Shown one piece after another: positions 1 to 7,893 of a stretch of DNA of 24,502 nucleotides. Made by a program: the position numbers and the translations under genes. Every line of letters starts with the position of its first letter. Position 1 is the first letter of the stretch. The stretch comes from Bacillota bacterium (GTDB taxonomy: Bacteria; Bacillota; Clostridia; Acetivibrionales; DSM-1351): the NCBI GenBank assembly GCA_023398105.1, contig JAEWST010000062.1, forward strand, positions 1-24,502, read 5' to 3'. The notes beneath the pieces are model-generated. The model saw only the letters and a list, made by a program, of their open reading frames with translations. It made no database searches and was not told the origin of the DNA.

Positions 1-156
1 GTCCATTATTATACTGACCCTGTGGTCTGTCTGTTCTCTGTCCATTATTATACTGACCCTGTGGTCTGTCTGACCTCTGTCCATTATACTGACCCTGTGG
101 TCTGTCTGACCTCTGTCCATTATATTGACCCTGTGGTCTATCTGTCCTCTGTCCAC
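1..156 (-). repeat. In-frame tandem repeat in infB linker (36/39-bp unit)
   Basis: At least four copies of a 36- or 39-bp unit, running off the left edge, encode GQR(S/T)DRPQGQYN with one or two final Asn. Copies differ by AGG-TCA versus AGA-ACA (Arg-Ser/Arg-Thr) and by one AAT codon. All length changes are multiples of three, so the reading frame is kept. Confidence 0.9.
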
Positions 157-1045
157 TATTATGCTGACTATTAGAATTATCTGACCTTTGTACAGAAGCA
201 CTTTGCCCTTTAGAACTGTTTTCTTCGGATACCTTACTATCTGCTGATTTTTCCTCAGGCTTTTTAATATCTTTTTCTTTAATAATTTCTACATTTTCAT
301 GGGTTAACACAGTTGCAGAATCACCCTTTTCATTTTTTTTGCTTTCTGCACTTTCATGTGCAGTATCTTTTATATTTGACTTAGCTGCATCTATTTGCTC
401 ATTGTTTTTCGATACATTTGCTTCCATTTGAATAGTGTTATCTGCCACAGTTTTCCCCTCTTTATTAACGTCCTCAATATTTTTATTTATTTTCATATCT
501 ATAATTTCATCTTGTCCTGTCTGAGGTGTCTTTATCGGAATATTTGGGGTTTCATTAATTCTATTGCCCTTATCACCATGCTTGTTTTTTGGTGCTGGCT
601 TAGTTTCACGTACAAAACCAGGTCTTAATCCTGATGTACTAGAATCAATTTTTACATAGTCATTTTTATTTTTTGACTTTGATGTGTTTTGTGCATTTCT
701 ATTTTGATAATTATTTGCAATATCAACACTGTTTGTTTCTGTTTTGCTGTCAAGTATTATTTCAGTTGTGCGAATAATTCTCGGAGCACTCTTTGATTCC
801 TTTTTTACATCTTTTTTCTTTTCAGCTGCATGTACATTATCAGGAACCACTTTTTTATCTTCTTCTATCTTTTTGTCATCATGCTTAATTACACCTATAT
901 GTTTATAAAGTGCATTTAACTCATTAGATTCAAGAAGACTCATATGATTTTTTACATTAATATTTATCTCAGCAAGCTTCTCTATTAACCTTTTACTAGT
1001 AGTATTAAGTTCTTTTGCAAGCTCGTATATTCTAGCTTTTTCCAA
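1..1045 (-). CDS. infB: Translation initiation factor IF-2, N-terminal part (cut by left edge)
   Basis: Only the first 348 codons are in the window; the GTPase core lies beyond the left edge. The protein starts MEKARIYELAKEL, followed by TSKRLIEKL, the typical IF2_N helical module (residues about 1-50). The rest is a long, charged, low-complexity linker, as usual for the variable N-terminal region of IF-2. At the edge (residues about 297-348) it becomes a tandem repeat GQR(S/T)DRPQGQYN(N). IF-2 places initiator tRNA on the 30S subunit with GTP. I chose the TTG at 1045: it has GGGGGTGA six or so bases upstream and gives the family's usual first residues. An in-frame GTG at 1054 sits inside that Shine-Dalgarno sequence. 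The start overlaps the end of ylxQ by 14 bases, so translation is probably coupled. Confidence 0.95.
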   Translation of the reverse strand, partial: MEKARIYELAKELNTTSKRLIEKLAEININVKNHMSLLESNELNALYKHIGVIKHDDKKIEEDKKVVPDNVHAAEKKKDVKKESKSAPRIIRTTEIILDSKTETNSVDIANNYQNRNAQNTSKSKNKNDYVKIDSSTSGLRPGFVRETKPAPKNKHGDKGNRINETPNIPIKTPQTGQDEIIDMKINKNIEDVNKEGKTVADNTIQMEANVSKNNEQIDAAKSNIKDTAHESAESKKNEKGDSATVLTHENVEIIKEKDIKKPEEKSADSKVSEENSSKGQSASVQRSDNSNSQHNSGQRTDRPQGQYNGQRSDRPQGQYNGQRSDRPQGQYNNGQRTDRPQGQYNNG

Positions 1046-1370
1046 TACCTTCACCCCCGAATTCATTTATTTGAGCATCTATTAATTTAAGAAGGCCATT
1101 TTTAAAGTCCTTAGATAAAATAGAAATAACGGCTCGTATTTCTTTTCCTGTATATCTGCCAAGCTCAAGTTTTTCACCATATTCTCTATAACAGACATTT
1201 CGGAAATTACACATACTTTTAAATTTGTCCTTCGTGTTTTCTGAAGCATCTCCCGCTACAATAACAAGAACAGCTTTACCTGACTTTATATTTTTCTCTA
1301 CAATTTCATTACCAGATACCAGCTGACCCGCTTTCTTAGCAAGCCCTAATAAGGAATAAACCTTATCCAT
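1032..1370 (-). CDS. ylxQ: YlxQ, L7Ae-family ribosome-associated protein
   Basis: This is a 112-residue protein of the L7Ae/L30e/S12e RNA-binding family, the normal length for YlxQ. Visible family features are the N-terminal SLLGLAKKAGQLVSGNE segment and the hydrophobic strand AVLVIVAGDASENTK, the part of the fold that contacts kink-turn RNA in relatives. It lies between ylxR and infB exactly as in other Firmicutes nusA operons. There are two consecutive ATG codons (1373 and 1370); GGAGGG ends two bases before the first and five before the second, so I prefer 1370. Its start overlaps the end of ylxR by 8 bases and its end overlaps the infB start. Family membership is clear; the in vivo RNA target is not established from sequence. 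Confidence 0.93.
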   Translation of the reverse strand: MDKVYSLLGLAKKAGQLVSGNEIVEKNIKSGKAVLVIVAGDASENTKDKFKSMCNFRNVCYREYGEKLELGRYTGKEIRAVISILSKDFKNGLLKLIDAQINEFGGEGIGKS

Positions 1371-1635
1371 CATTTCCCTCCAATTGGTTTTTTAAGTTAT
1401 TATATATTTCCACATTAATTGCAGTTTCAAAAGCCTTTTCAAGCCTTTTTGCTTTTATGGCTTGTTCAAGGCATTCAACACTCTTGCAAATATATGCACC
1501 TCTTCCAGGTTTTTTACCAACGAGATCAATGTTGATTTCTCCCTCATTATTTTTTACCACGCGTATCAATTCCTTCTTAGGTTTCATTTCTTTACAACCT
1601 AAACACATACGCAATGGAATCTTTTTTTGCTTCAT
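1363..1635 (-). CDS. ylxR: YlxR/RnpM family RNA-binding protein (DUF448)
   Basis: This is a 90-residue basic protein matching the YlxR family. Its hallmarks are the N-terminal IPLRMCLGCKEMKPKKELIR, with a Cys-x2-Cys pair, then GRGAYICKSVECLEQAIK, the conserved GRGAY(I/L)C block. The family binds RNA; the Bacillus homologue has been described as a modulator of RNase P. The ORF opens with TTG-ATG. I chose the ATG at 1635, which is about eight bases from GGAAGGTG; the TTG at 1638 is the alternative. It lies 38 bases after nusA and overlaps ylxQ, so it is mid-operon. Confidence 0.94.
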   Translation of the reverse strand: MKQKKIPLRMCLGCKEMKPKKELIRVVKNNEGEINIDLVGKKPGRGAYICKSVECLEQAIKAKRLEKAFETAINVEIYNNLKNQLEGNDG

Positions 1636-1673
1636 CAATCCACACCTTCCATAATAAATATTTACAAATTCGA

Positions 1674-2816
1674 TTAATCAGAAATAAGTTCTTCCTGACT
1701 GCTGTCATCATCATTGCTGTCATAGCTATAATCCATGTATCCGGTTGATATGCTATCATCAAAAAGCTGCTTTTCAATAGCCTGCCTTAACTGTGATTCA
1801 CTCTTGATATCAATTTTCCACCCAGTAAGCTTTGCTGCAAGTCTTGCATTTTGACCTTCTTTACCAATTGCTAACGAAAGCTGATAATCAGGTACAACTA
1901 CTTTAGCCGACTTTTGTTCTTCATATACATCAACCCTAACTACCTTTGCAGGGCTAAGACTACTTGAAATATAGTCCTTAATATCATTGCTCCATTTAAT
2001 AATATCTATCTTCTCGCCTCTAAGCTCATCGACAATTGCCTGAACTCTAGTTCCTCGTTGTCCAACACATGCACCAACAGGATCAACATTTTCATCCTTA
2101 GAGTATACAGCAATCTTAGTTCTAGAACCTGCTTCTCTCGATATACTCTTTATCTCAACAGTGCCATCATGGATTTCAGGAACCTCTAACTCAAAAAGTC
2201 TCTTAACCAATCCTGGATGAGTTCTTGAAATCATAATCTGAGGGCCTTTTGTCGTCTTTTTTACTTCAACTATATATGTTTTAATTCTCTCATTGAACTT
2301 ATATTCTTCACCAGGTGTTTGCTCAGTTGTTGCAAGAACAGCCTCTGTTTTTCCAAGGTCTACAATTACATTTCTTTTTTCAATTCTCTGAACAATACCA
2401 GTAACTATGTCACATTCTTTGTTGTAGAACTCATCATAAATAATTCCGCGCTCAGCTTCTCTAAGTTTTTGGACAACAACCTGCTTTGCAGTTTGAGCTG
2501 CTATTCTTCCAAAGCTTCTAGGAGTAACTTCCATCTCAACATAATCACCCACATTAAGCGTAGGATTAATTTTAGCAGCATCTTCAATCGAAATATCCAT
2601 CGCCTCTACATCAGGCACTTCTGATATCTTTCTGAGTCCAAAAACCTTTACATCTCCAGTTTCTCTATCTATATTTACATTTACATTCATTGATGAACCA
2701 AAATTTTTCTTGTACGCAGAAATAAGTGCAGCCTCAATGGCATCAACAATTATATCTTTTTTTATTCCCTTTTCTTTTTCTAACTGCTCAAGTGCTAACA
2801 TTAACTCAGCGCTCAT
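1674..2816 (-). CDS. nusA: Transcription termination/antitermination factor NusA
   Basis: The 380-residue protein has the standard NusA layout. The N-terminal RNA-polymerase-binding domain begins SAELMLALEQLEKEKGI and covers residues about 1-125. An S1 domain follows (about 130-200, with GIVQRIEKRNVIVDLG). Then come two KH domains, with GQRG in the first (CVGQRGTRVQAIVDELRGE) and GKEG in the second (LAIGKEGQNARLAAKLTGW). It ends in a short acidic tail rich in Asp and Ser, without the extra acidic repeats of the E. coli protein, as usual in Firmicutes. NusA modulates pausing, intrinsic termination and antitermination. The reading frame stays open five codons upstream, but that stretch contains the Shine-Dalgarno GGAGGT, so the ATG at 2816 is the start. 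It follows rimP after 28 bases. Confidence 0.97.
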   Translation of the reverse strand: MSAELMLALEQLEKEKGIKKDIIVDAIEAALISAYKKNFGSSMNVNVNIDRETGDVKVFGLRKISEVPDVEAMDISIEDAAKINPTLNVGDYVEMEVTPRSFGRIAAQTAKQVVVQKLREAERGIIYDEFYNKECDIVTGIVQRIEKRNVIVDLGKTEAVLATTEQTPGEEYKFNERIKTYIVEVKKTTKGPQIMISRTHPGLVKRLFELEVPEIHDGTVEIKSISREAGSRTKIAVYSKDENVDPVGACVGQRGTRVQAIVDELRGEKIDIIKWSNDIKDYISSSLSPAKVVRVDVYEEQKSAKVVVPDYQLSLAIGKEGQNARLAAKLTGWKIDIKSESQLRQAIEKQLFDDSISTGYMDYSYDSNDDDSSQEELISD

Positions 2817-2844
2817 TGTGCTAACCTCCAATAAGAATCAATTA

Positions 2845-3303
2845 TTAAAATTTAACAGCCCTTTTTACTATGGCGACCTTGTTTTTTTCAAACTCAAGTG
2901 TTTTTCCAACTTGATTTATTATAATCTTGTCGTCTACCAATCCAACTAACTCACCTTCAAATATTTTCTTACCATCTATAGGCTGAAAAACTTTTATTTC
3001 AACTAATTCACCCTTATACTTTATAAAGTCTCTATCAGTTTTTAGTGGTCTTTCTAAGCCAGGTGATGAAACTTCTAAATAATAGCTCTGTTCAATAGGA
3101 TCTTTTTCATCTAAAATATCACTAACTCTTTCACTAACAGCCTGACAATCATCAATGCTAATTCCACCTGATTTATCAATATAGATCCTTAGATACCAAT
3201 TTGCACCTTCCTTAACAAATTCCACATCAACCAATTCATAATTTAAGTCTTCAACTATCGGTTTTGCAAGCTCCATAATTGCTTGCACAATATTGATTTT
3301 CAT
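2845..3303 (-). CDS. rimP: Ribosome maturation factor RimP
   Basis: This 152-residue protein has the RimP family features: the N-terminal alpha/beta domain with YELVDVEFVKEGANWYLRIYID, the ISIDDCQAVSE motif, and the diagnostic YLEVSSPGLERPLKTDRDF block at about residue 85. A C-terminal Sm-like beta domain with GELVGLVDDKIII follows. RimP assists 30S subunit assembly. An upstream in-frame ATG at 3321 has no Shine-Dalgarno sequence; the ATG at 3303 has GGAGG and AGGA upstream and gives the usual length, so I chose it. It is the first gene of the rimP-nusA-ylxR-ylxQ-infB group, 466 bases downstream of ispG. Confidence 0.95.
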   Translation of the reverse strand: MKINIVQAIMELAKPIVEDLNYELVDVEFVKEGANWYLRIYIDKSGGISIDDCQAVSERVSDILDEKDPIEQSYYLEVSSPGLERPLKTDRDFIKYKGELVEIKVFQPIDGKKIFEGELVGLVDDKIIINQVGKTLEFEKNKVAIVKRAVKF

Positions 3304-3412
3304 ATTCGTTCCTGCCTCCATGAGCTAGAGTCTCAGTCCTGCTCAAGCCATATATTTATTGCCTTTAGCTTTATTAATTAAATTTGACAAAATATTATTA
3401 CGCAAAAACTTA

Positions 3413-3427
3413 GGCACTATAAGTGCC
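3413..3427 (-). other. Small hairpin upstream of rimP
   Basis: GGCACT and AGTGCC form a perfect 6-bp stem with a 3-base loop. On the minus strand it is followed after four bases by TTTTT, so it may act as a weak second terminator or attenuator in front of rimP. Confidence 0.4.
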
Positions 3428-3465
3428 CATAGTTAGTAACAATTTACTTAGGATAAATAACAACA

Positions 3466-3487
3466 AAGAGTGGGATTTCCCACTCTT
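3466..3487 (-). terminator. Intrinsic terminator after ispG
   Basis: A perfect 9-bp stem, AAGAGTGGG with CCCACTCTT, and a 4-base loop. On the minus strand it is followed by a T-rich stretch (TGTTGTTATTT). It sits about 280 bases past the ispG stop and separates the isoprenoid/lipid group from the rimP-nusA group. Confidence 0.65.
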
Positions 3488-3769
3488 GGCAGTAAAGTCT
3501 ATTAAACCTCTATCCTTATGTATTATATCATTATTATTTCAATATATCAACAATTTATTATGGTTTTTCAAAAATAACTTCCATTATTGGTTGCTATTGA
3601 GCCACATAAAATGGATTATTAACTAAGCTTTCTTATATAATACTCTTTTGGTGCTAGAGTCTTATCAATAGTTTGTTGGCAAAATTATTGCTTGAAATTC
3701 CAATTGTTAATCTTAGGGGGGTTATGTTCCTTACACATTCACCATTCATGGTTCATAGTGTGCTAAAAA

Positions 3770-4858
3770 CTACATCTCATCAATTTCTTTAAGCAGTTCC
3801 TCAACTATCTTTTCTTGAGGAATTTTTCTGATTATTTCGCCTTTTTTGAACAATAATGCCTCATTTATACCGCCCGCAATACCAATATCAGCATCTTTTG
3901 CCTCTCCAGGTCCATTAACAGCACATCCCATTATGGCAACTTTGATATTTTTGTCCAGCTTATCTAGAATAGGCTCAAGCATATTGGCAATGCCAATCAA
4001 GTCAATTCTTGTTCTTCCACAGGTTGGACAGGATACTACTTCTATGCCGTTTGTTATTATACCCATTGATTTTAGTATTTGCTTTCCAACTCTTATCTCT
4101 TCTAGCGGATCACCAGTTAAGGATACTCTAAGTGTATCTCCTATTCCATCAGCTAAAAGACAACCTATGCCAACAGATGACTTTATTGTTCCTTTATATA
4201 TTGTTCCAGCCTCAGTAACTCCAATATGTAATGGATAACAGATTTTTTGAGATAGAATTTTGTATGCAGAAATAGTCATTGGAACACTAGATGCCTTTAT
4301 CGAAATTATTATATCGTTAAAATTGACATTCTCAAGCATTTCAGCATGAGCAAGTGCACTTTCTACCATGCCCTCAGGTGTAACACCACCGAATTTTTTT
4401 ATTATAGCCTTGTCAACAGAACCAGAATTAACTCCAATTCGTATCGGTATCTGTCTCTCTTTTGCCAAATCAGCAACAATTTTCACTCTATCTTGCCCAC
4501 CAATATTTCCAGGATTAAGTCTTATTTTATCTACACCATTTTTTATACAGTCTATAGCCAGTCTGTAATCAAAATGTATATCAGCAACGAGAGGTATTTT
4601 TATAGCCTTCTTTATTTCTTTAACGGCACTAGCTGCCTCACTATCAGGAATTGCCACACGAATAACTTCACAGCCAACATCTTCTAAACTCTTGATCTGT
4701 TCAACAGTAGCTTTTATATCCCTTGTATCTGTATTGGTCATAGATTGTACAGATATAGGAGCATCTCCACCTACAAATATGCTTCCTACTCTAATTTTTT
4801 TTGTATGCCTTCTCTTTATATATTGTTCCACAGGTATTTCTGCCTTCTTCCTAAACAT
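3770..4858 (-). CDS. ispG: 4-hydroxy-3-methylbut-2-en-1-yl diphosphate synthase (flavodoxin)
   Basis: The 362-residue protein is IspG (GcpE), the penultimate MEP-pathway enzyme, which converts methylerythritol cyclodiphosphate to HMBPP using a [4Fe-4S] cluster. The TIM-barrel half has ISVQSMTNTDTRD, PLVADIHFDYRLA and KIRLNPGNIGG. The C-terminal cluster domain has SCPTCGRTRID and MGCAVNGPGEA, supplying the cluster cysteines. The ATG at 4858 has no obvious Shine-Dalgarno sequence. The GTG at 4831 is preceded by AGAAGG and would give a start (MEQYIKRRHTKKIRVG) close to typical family N-termini, so the start is uncertain. It is the last gene of the uppS-cdsA-dxr-rseP-ispG group and is followed by a terminator. 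Confidence 0.96.
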   Translation of the reverse strand: MFRKKAEIPVEQYIKRRHTKKIRVGSIFVGGDAPISVQSMTNTDTRDIKATVEQIKSLEDVGCEVIRVAIPDSEAASAVKEIKKAIKIPLVADIHFDYRLAIDCIKNGVDKIRLNPGNIGGQDRVKIVADLAKERQIPIRIGVNSGSVDKAIIKKFGGVTPEGMVESALAHAEMLENVNFNDIIISIKASSVPMTISAYKILSQKICYPLHIGVTEAGTIYKGTIKSSVGIGCLLADGIGDTLRVSLTGDPLEEIRVGKQILKSMGIITNGIEVVSCPTCGRTRIDLIGIANMLEPILDKLDKNIKVAIMGCAVNGPGEAKDADIGIAGGINEALLFKKGEIIRKIPQEKIVEELLKEIDEM

Positions 4859-4966
4859 ACTTAATATACTTAATTAACTCTAGCAGCTAAATATTTGGTA
4901 ATAAAACTTTTTTACAGAACGTTTGGATTGATTGGTTTCATCACCGCCTGATAACCAAAGTAGTAC

Positions 4967-4988
4967 CCACCACTTATAGAAGTGGTGG
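4967..4988. other. Intercistronic hairpin between rseP and ispG
   Basis: CCACCACTT and AAGTGGTGG form a perfect 9-bp stem around a 4-base loop. There is no T-run after it on the minus strand, so in the sense orientation it looks more like an mRNA stability or processing hairpin than a terminator. Confidence 0.5.
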
Positions 4989-5004
4989 ACATTTTCTTGC
5001 CTCG

Positions 5005-6297
5005 TTATATTAATCTTAAAATATCATTAGCTGTAACATAAATCATCAATGCAATTAGCAACACGAAGCCTACCATTGTAATCATGGCCTCTTTTTCTGG
5101 ATTTAATGGTTTTCTTCTTATTTTTTCTACTAGCAATAGCAAGAGCTTGCTCCCATCTAATGCAGGGAATGGTATTAAATTTACAAGACCTAAGTTAATA
5201 CTTATCATAGCAGTAAATGATAACAAATTTAAAACTTTATCCTTTAAGGAAGGACTTAGCTGAACAACATCGTTTATAAGACTGGTTATACCTACAGGTC
5301 CGCTTAATTCACTAACTGGAACTGTTCCAGTAATAAGCCAGCCTATTGAATAGTATATAGCCCTTGATGTTGAAATGGTATAGTCAATTGATGCCTTTAT
5401 CGTATTTAAAAAGTCACCCTTTGAATAATCAAACTCAAGACCTATGGCTTTCCATTCGGCAGTTTTTCTAGCCACTGGCTTTACAGGCTTTAATTCCTGT
5501 ACATTTCCTGCTCTATCTACTGTTATTATAATTTCGTTTTTTCCTGTTTCATCTACAATTTTTGAAATATCCCGCCTTGAATTTATAACTAAACCATTAA
5601 GCTTAATTATTCTATCTCCCTCTTTAAGACCAGCCTCTTTTGCAGGAGATTTATCTGAAACCTTAATAACAAGATTGGAGTCAACTCCATCAAAACTTTT
5701 ATTATCTTTAGGAGTAAAGCCCAACATATAACCGTCCTGTTCTCTATTAGGAGTTATAGTTATATTCTGCGTTTTGTCATCTCTCTCAAACTGTAAATCC
5801 ACACTTTCATTAGTTAATGGGTACGCAAACATTTCTAGATCAGAAGGAAGAAATATCATCTTACCATTATATTTTTCAAGAGTATCTCCAGCCTTAATAC
5901 CTACCTGTTCTGCAACCGAGCCAGGTAACACTGCTTTTACCTGTGTTGTATTAAACCCAGACTGTGCCATTAATATAAATGCAAAGATAAGAGCTATAAG
6001 AATATTCATAATAGGGCCAGCCGCAATTATTGCTGACCTAACGCCTACTGGCTTTTTATTATAAGCTCTTTCATCATCTGACTCCTCTTCCTCACCCTCC
6101 ATTTTCACATAACCACCTAAAGGTATAAGCCTTAAAGAATAAGTTGTCTCTCCTTTTTGAAAGCTAAAAAGCTTTGGACCCATAAATAGTGAAAATTCAT
6201 TTACTTTTACCTTAAAAGCTTTAGCTACAAGAAAATGCCCTAGCTCATGTATTATTATCAAAAAACTTAAAACCACTATAGCCAGTAAAATACTCAT
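5005..6297 (-). CDS. rseP: Site-2 zinc metalloprotease RseP/RasP
   Basis: The 430-residue intramembrane protease has its zinc motif HELGH at residues 17-21 inside the first hydrophobic segment, and the third metal ligand in NLIPFPALDG at about 374-383. Between them are a membrane segment near residues 90-112 and two PDZ-type domains (about 118-195 with GSVAEQVGIKAGD, about 205-275 with SPAKEAGLKEGD). The family cuts membrane-bound anti-sigma factors and leftover signal peptides. The start is the ATG at 6297, directly behind GGGAGGTTAT. A possible 10-residue extension reads through a leader element also found before cdsA and uppS and is rejected. Two PDZ domains rather than one is like E. coli RseP. 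It sits between dxr and ispG, as in related clostridia. Confidence 0.96.
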   Translation of the reverse strand: MSILLAIVVLSFLIIIHELGHFLVAKAFKVKVNEFSLFMGPKLFSFQKGETTYSLRLIPLGGYVKMEGEEEESDDERAYNKKPVGVRSAIIAAGPIMNILIALIFAFILMAQSGFNTTQVKAVLPGSVAEQVGIKAGDTLEKYNGKMIFLPSDLEMFAYPLTNESVDLQFERDDKTQNITITPNREQDGYMLGFTPKDNKSFDGVDSNLVIKVSDKSPAKEAGLKEGDRIIKLNGLVINSRRDISKIVDETGKNEIIITVDRAGNVQELKPVKPVARKTAEWKAIGLEFDYSKGDFLNTIKASIDYTISTSRAIYYSIGWLITGTVPVSELSGPVGITSLINDVVQLSPSLKDKVLNLLSFTAMISINLGLVNLIPFPALDGSKLLLLLVEKIRRKPLNPEKEAMITMVGFVLLIALMIYVTANDILRLI

Positions 6298-6328
6298 TAT
6301 AACCTCCCACGTGCACTTTAGGCACAAA
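6298..6328 (-). repeat. Shared leader element with Shine-Dalgarno, copy before rseP
   Basis: The minus strand reads TTGTGCCTAAAGTGCACGTG followed by GGAGGTTATA and the ATG. GTGC and GCAC can pair across the middle. The same arrangement precedes cdsA (8725-8758) and, more diverged, uppS. Confidence 0.6.
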
Positions 6329-6414
6329 AATAGTTAAATATTTATAGAAAACCTCAACCTAGGGTGAATATTTTTATCTTAATACCTAAAAATAAAAAAT
6401 TTGATATATTCAAC

Positions 6415-7560
6415 TTAATCTATCAACCTCTTTGCTACCTCTCTTGCCCATCTATCTACTTCTATTATATCCTCCAAGCTTGGGAATATATTCACACTAT
6501 GCTGTTGCATTACGTTTTCAATAATATTTGGTATCATAACAAAGGATATTTGGTTATTTAAAAAAGCTGCTACAGCTATCTCATTTGCCGCATTCATTGC
6601 TGCAGCCATTGTACCGCCTGCTGCTATAGCATCATATGCTAACTGCAAGCACCTAAAGGTTTTTATATCTGGTTCTTCAAATGTAAGCTGAGAACATTTT
6701 AAGAAATCCAGCTTTGAAAAGCTATTGCTGAACCTCTTTGGGTAAGTCAAAGCCAACTGTATTGGGGTTCTCATATCAGGCGAACCCAGTTGGGCAATTA
6801 TTGAACCATCAACGTATTCAACCATAGAATGAATAATACTCTGAGGATGCACTAAAACTTGAATTCTGTCAAGCTCCATGTCAAACAGCCATTTCGCTTC
6901 AATTACTTCCAATCCCTTATTCATTAGTGTTGCTGAATCAATTGTAATTTTACTTCCCATATTCCAATTGGGATGTTTTAATGCTTGAGCAGGCTTAATA
7001 CTCTCTAACTCACTTAATTTCTTTCCTCTAAAAGGACCTCCTGAAGCAGTTATTATTATTTTCTCCACCAGCTTATCATCACTGCCCATTAAGCACTGAT
7101 ATATAGCAGAATGTTCACTGTCAACAGGAAATATATTTATATTATACTTTTTGGCTTCTTCTATTACTAGCTTGCCTGCTGTGACAAGAGTTTCTTTGTT
7201 GGCAAGTGCAATATTCTTTTTGTTTCTTATTGCATGCATAGTAGGAATAAGCCCAGCTGTGCCAACTACTGATGTTACAACTGTATCAACGTCCTCTATC
7301 TCAACAACACGCTTCATTCCCTCAATTCCATAAAAAACTTCAATGTTCATCCCATGAAGTCTAAACTCAAGCTCTTTAGCTAATTTTTCATTTCCTACAG
7401 ATACAACAGTTGGCAAAAACTCATGAACCTGTTTTTCCAAAAGGTCTATATTTGAATTAGCTGACATAGCAGCAACTTTTAATCCTAAGTTTCTTGCTAC
7501 GTCAAGCGTCTGAACCCCAATAGAACCAGTAGACCCTATTATTGAAATTATTTTTGCCAT
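6415..7560 (-). CDS. dxr: 1-deoxy-D-xylulose-5-phosphate reductoisomerase
   Basis: The 381-residue protein catalyses the committed step of the MEP pathway, NADPH-dependent conversion of DXP to MEP. The N-terminal nucleotide-binding loop is GSTGSIG (residues 9-15). LANKETLV, then PVDSEHSAIYQ with the metal-binding Asp and Glu, and HPNWNMGSKITIDSATLMNKG with GLEVIEA form the active site. HPQSIIHSMVEY closes the catalytic domain, and a C-terminal helical domain ends the protein. The length is normal. The ATG at 7560 follows GGAGGGTAA. Unlike its neighbours it is preceded by a 333-base AT-rich spacer with a possible operator and promoter, so it may have its own start site. Confidence 0.97.
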   Translation of the reverse strand: MAKIISIIGSTGSIGVQTLDVARNLGLKVAAMSANSNIDLLEKQVHEFLPTVVSVGNEKLAKELEFRLHGMNIEVFYGIEGMKRVVEIEDVDTVVTSVVGTAGLIPTMHAIRNKKNIALANKETLVTAGKLVIEEAKKYNINIFPVDSEHSAIYQCLMGSDDKLVEKIIITASGGPFRGKKLSELESIKPAQALKHPNWNMGSKITIDSATLMNKGLEVIEAKWLFDMELDRIQVLVHPQSIIHSMVEYVDGSIIAQLGSPDMRTPIQLALTYPKRFSNSFSKLDFLKCSQLTFEEPDIKTFRCLQLAYDAIAAGGTMAAAMNAANEIAVAAFLNNQISFVMIPNIIENVMQQHSVNIFPSLEDIIEVDRWAREVAKRLID

Positions 7561-7893
7561 TTACCCTCCAATTTACTATGAAAATATAGTCAACAATTAT
7601 CGCAAGTGACAAGCAATTAACAACCTCAAACGTTCATCTATTGCTTTGAATTTTTATAATGTACTAAAATTTCTATATAAATAAATTATTGTGCAATATT
7701 TTAGTCATACTTACAATAATATACATTTGATTAAATCTTTCAATTACAATTACTTTAGCAAGAAAATATTAACTAATTATTAACTATATATTAACTTTTT
7801 AATCCATTTTGTAACTATTTAATTTTTGAATATATTTCCGATGATTCTTTGCTGAAGATATGTTCTTATTTTCAGTAAAGAAAAACTAGTTTT
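7561..7893. other. Intergenic region between cdsA and dxr
   Basis: This very AT-rich 333-base spacer has no supported gene. It contains the three-fold TTAATA box (7767-7794) and, between it and dxr, a possible minus-strand promoter, TTGAAA then 16 bases then TATTAT. Confidence 0.6.
7767..7794 (-). promoter_or_regulatory. Candidate PhoP/OmpR-type operator upstream of dxr
   Basis: Three copies of TTAATA on the minus strand (TATTAA on the plus strand) are separated by exactly five bases each, giving an 11-bp period. That spacing is characteristic of direct-repeat sites bound by OmpR/PhoB-family dimers; the Bacillus PhoP box consensus is TT(A/T)ACA. It lies about 210 bases upstream of dxr. The region is very AT-rich, so chance is possible. 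Confidence 0.35.

Larger units (their letters stand above)
3304..3769. other. Intergenic region between ispG and rimP
   Basis: No gene is apparent in these 466 bases. They hold a terminator hairpin (3466-3487) and a small hairpin (3413-3427). A weak minus-strand promoter candidate for rimP may also be present (TTGCGT, 17 bases, TTTAAT, close upstream of the ATG). polC and proS, which occupy this place in many Firmicutes, are not here. Confidence 0.7.

Noticed and set aside
1..160. Regular repeats resembling a CRISPR array
   Set aside because: The units are directly adjacent with no unique spacers and read in frame as part of IF-2.
395..628. Plus-strand hydrophobic frame antisense to infB
   Set aside because: Its composition is the complement of the Lys/Asn-rich IF-2 linker; there is no start signal.
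2319..2624. Plus-strand frame antisense to nusA, and similar long antisense frames over ispG, rseP, dxr and the ATPase
   Set aside because: They lack ribosome-binding sites and family patterns and lie opposite well-conserved genes.
4967..4988. Hairpin as terminator of rseP
   Set aside because: No T-run follows on the transcribed strand, and ispG downstream would then need a promoter that I cannot see.
6298..6327. N-terminal extension of RseP (and likewise of CdsA to 8874 and UppS to 9799)
   Set aside because: The extra codons run through repeats and the Shine-Dalgarno itself; the internal ATG codons have ideal spacing and give normal protein starts.
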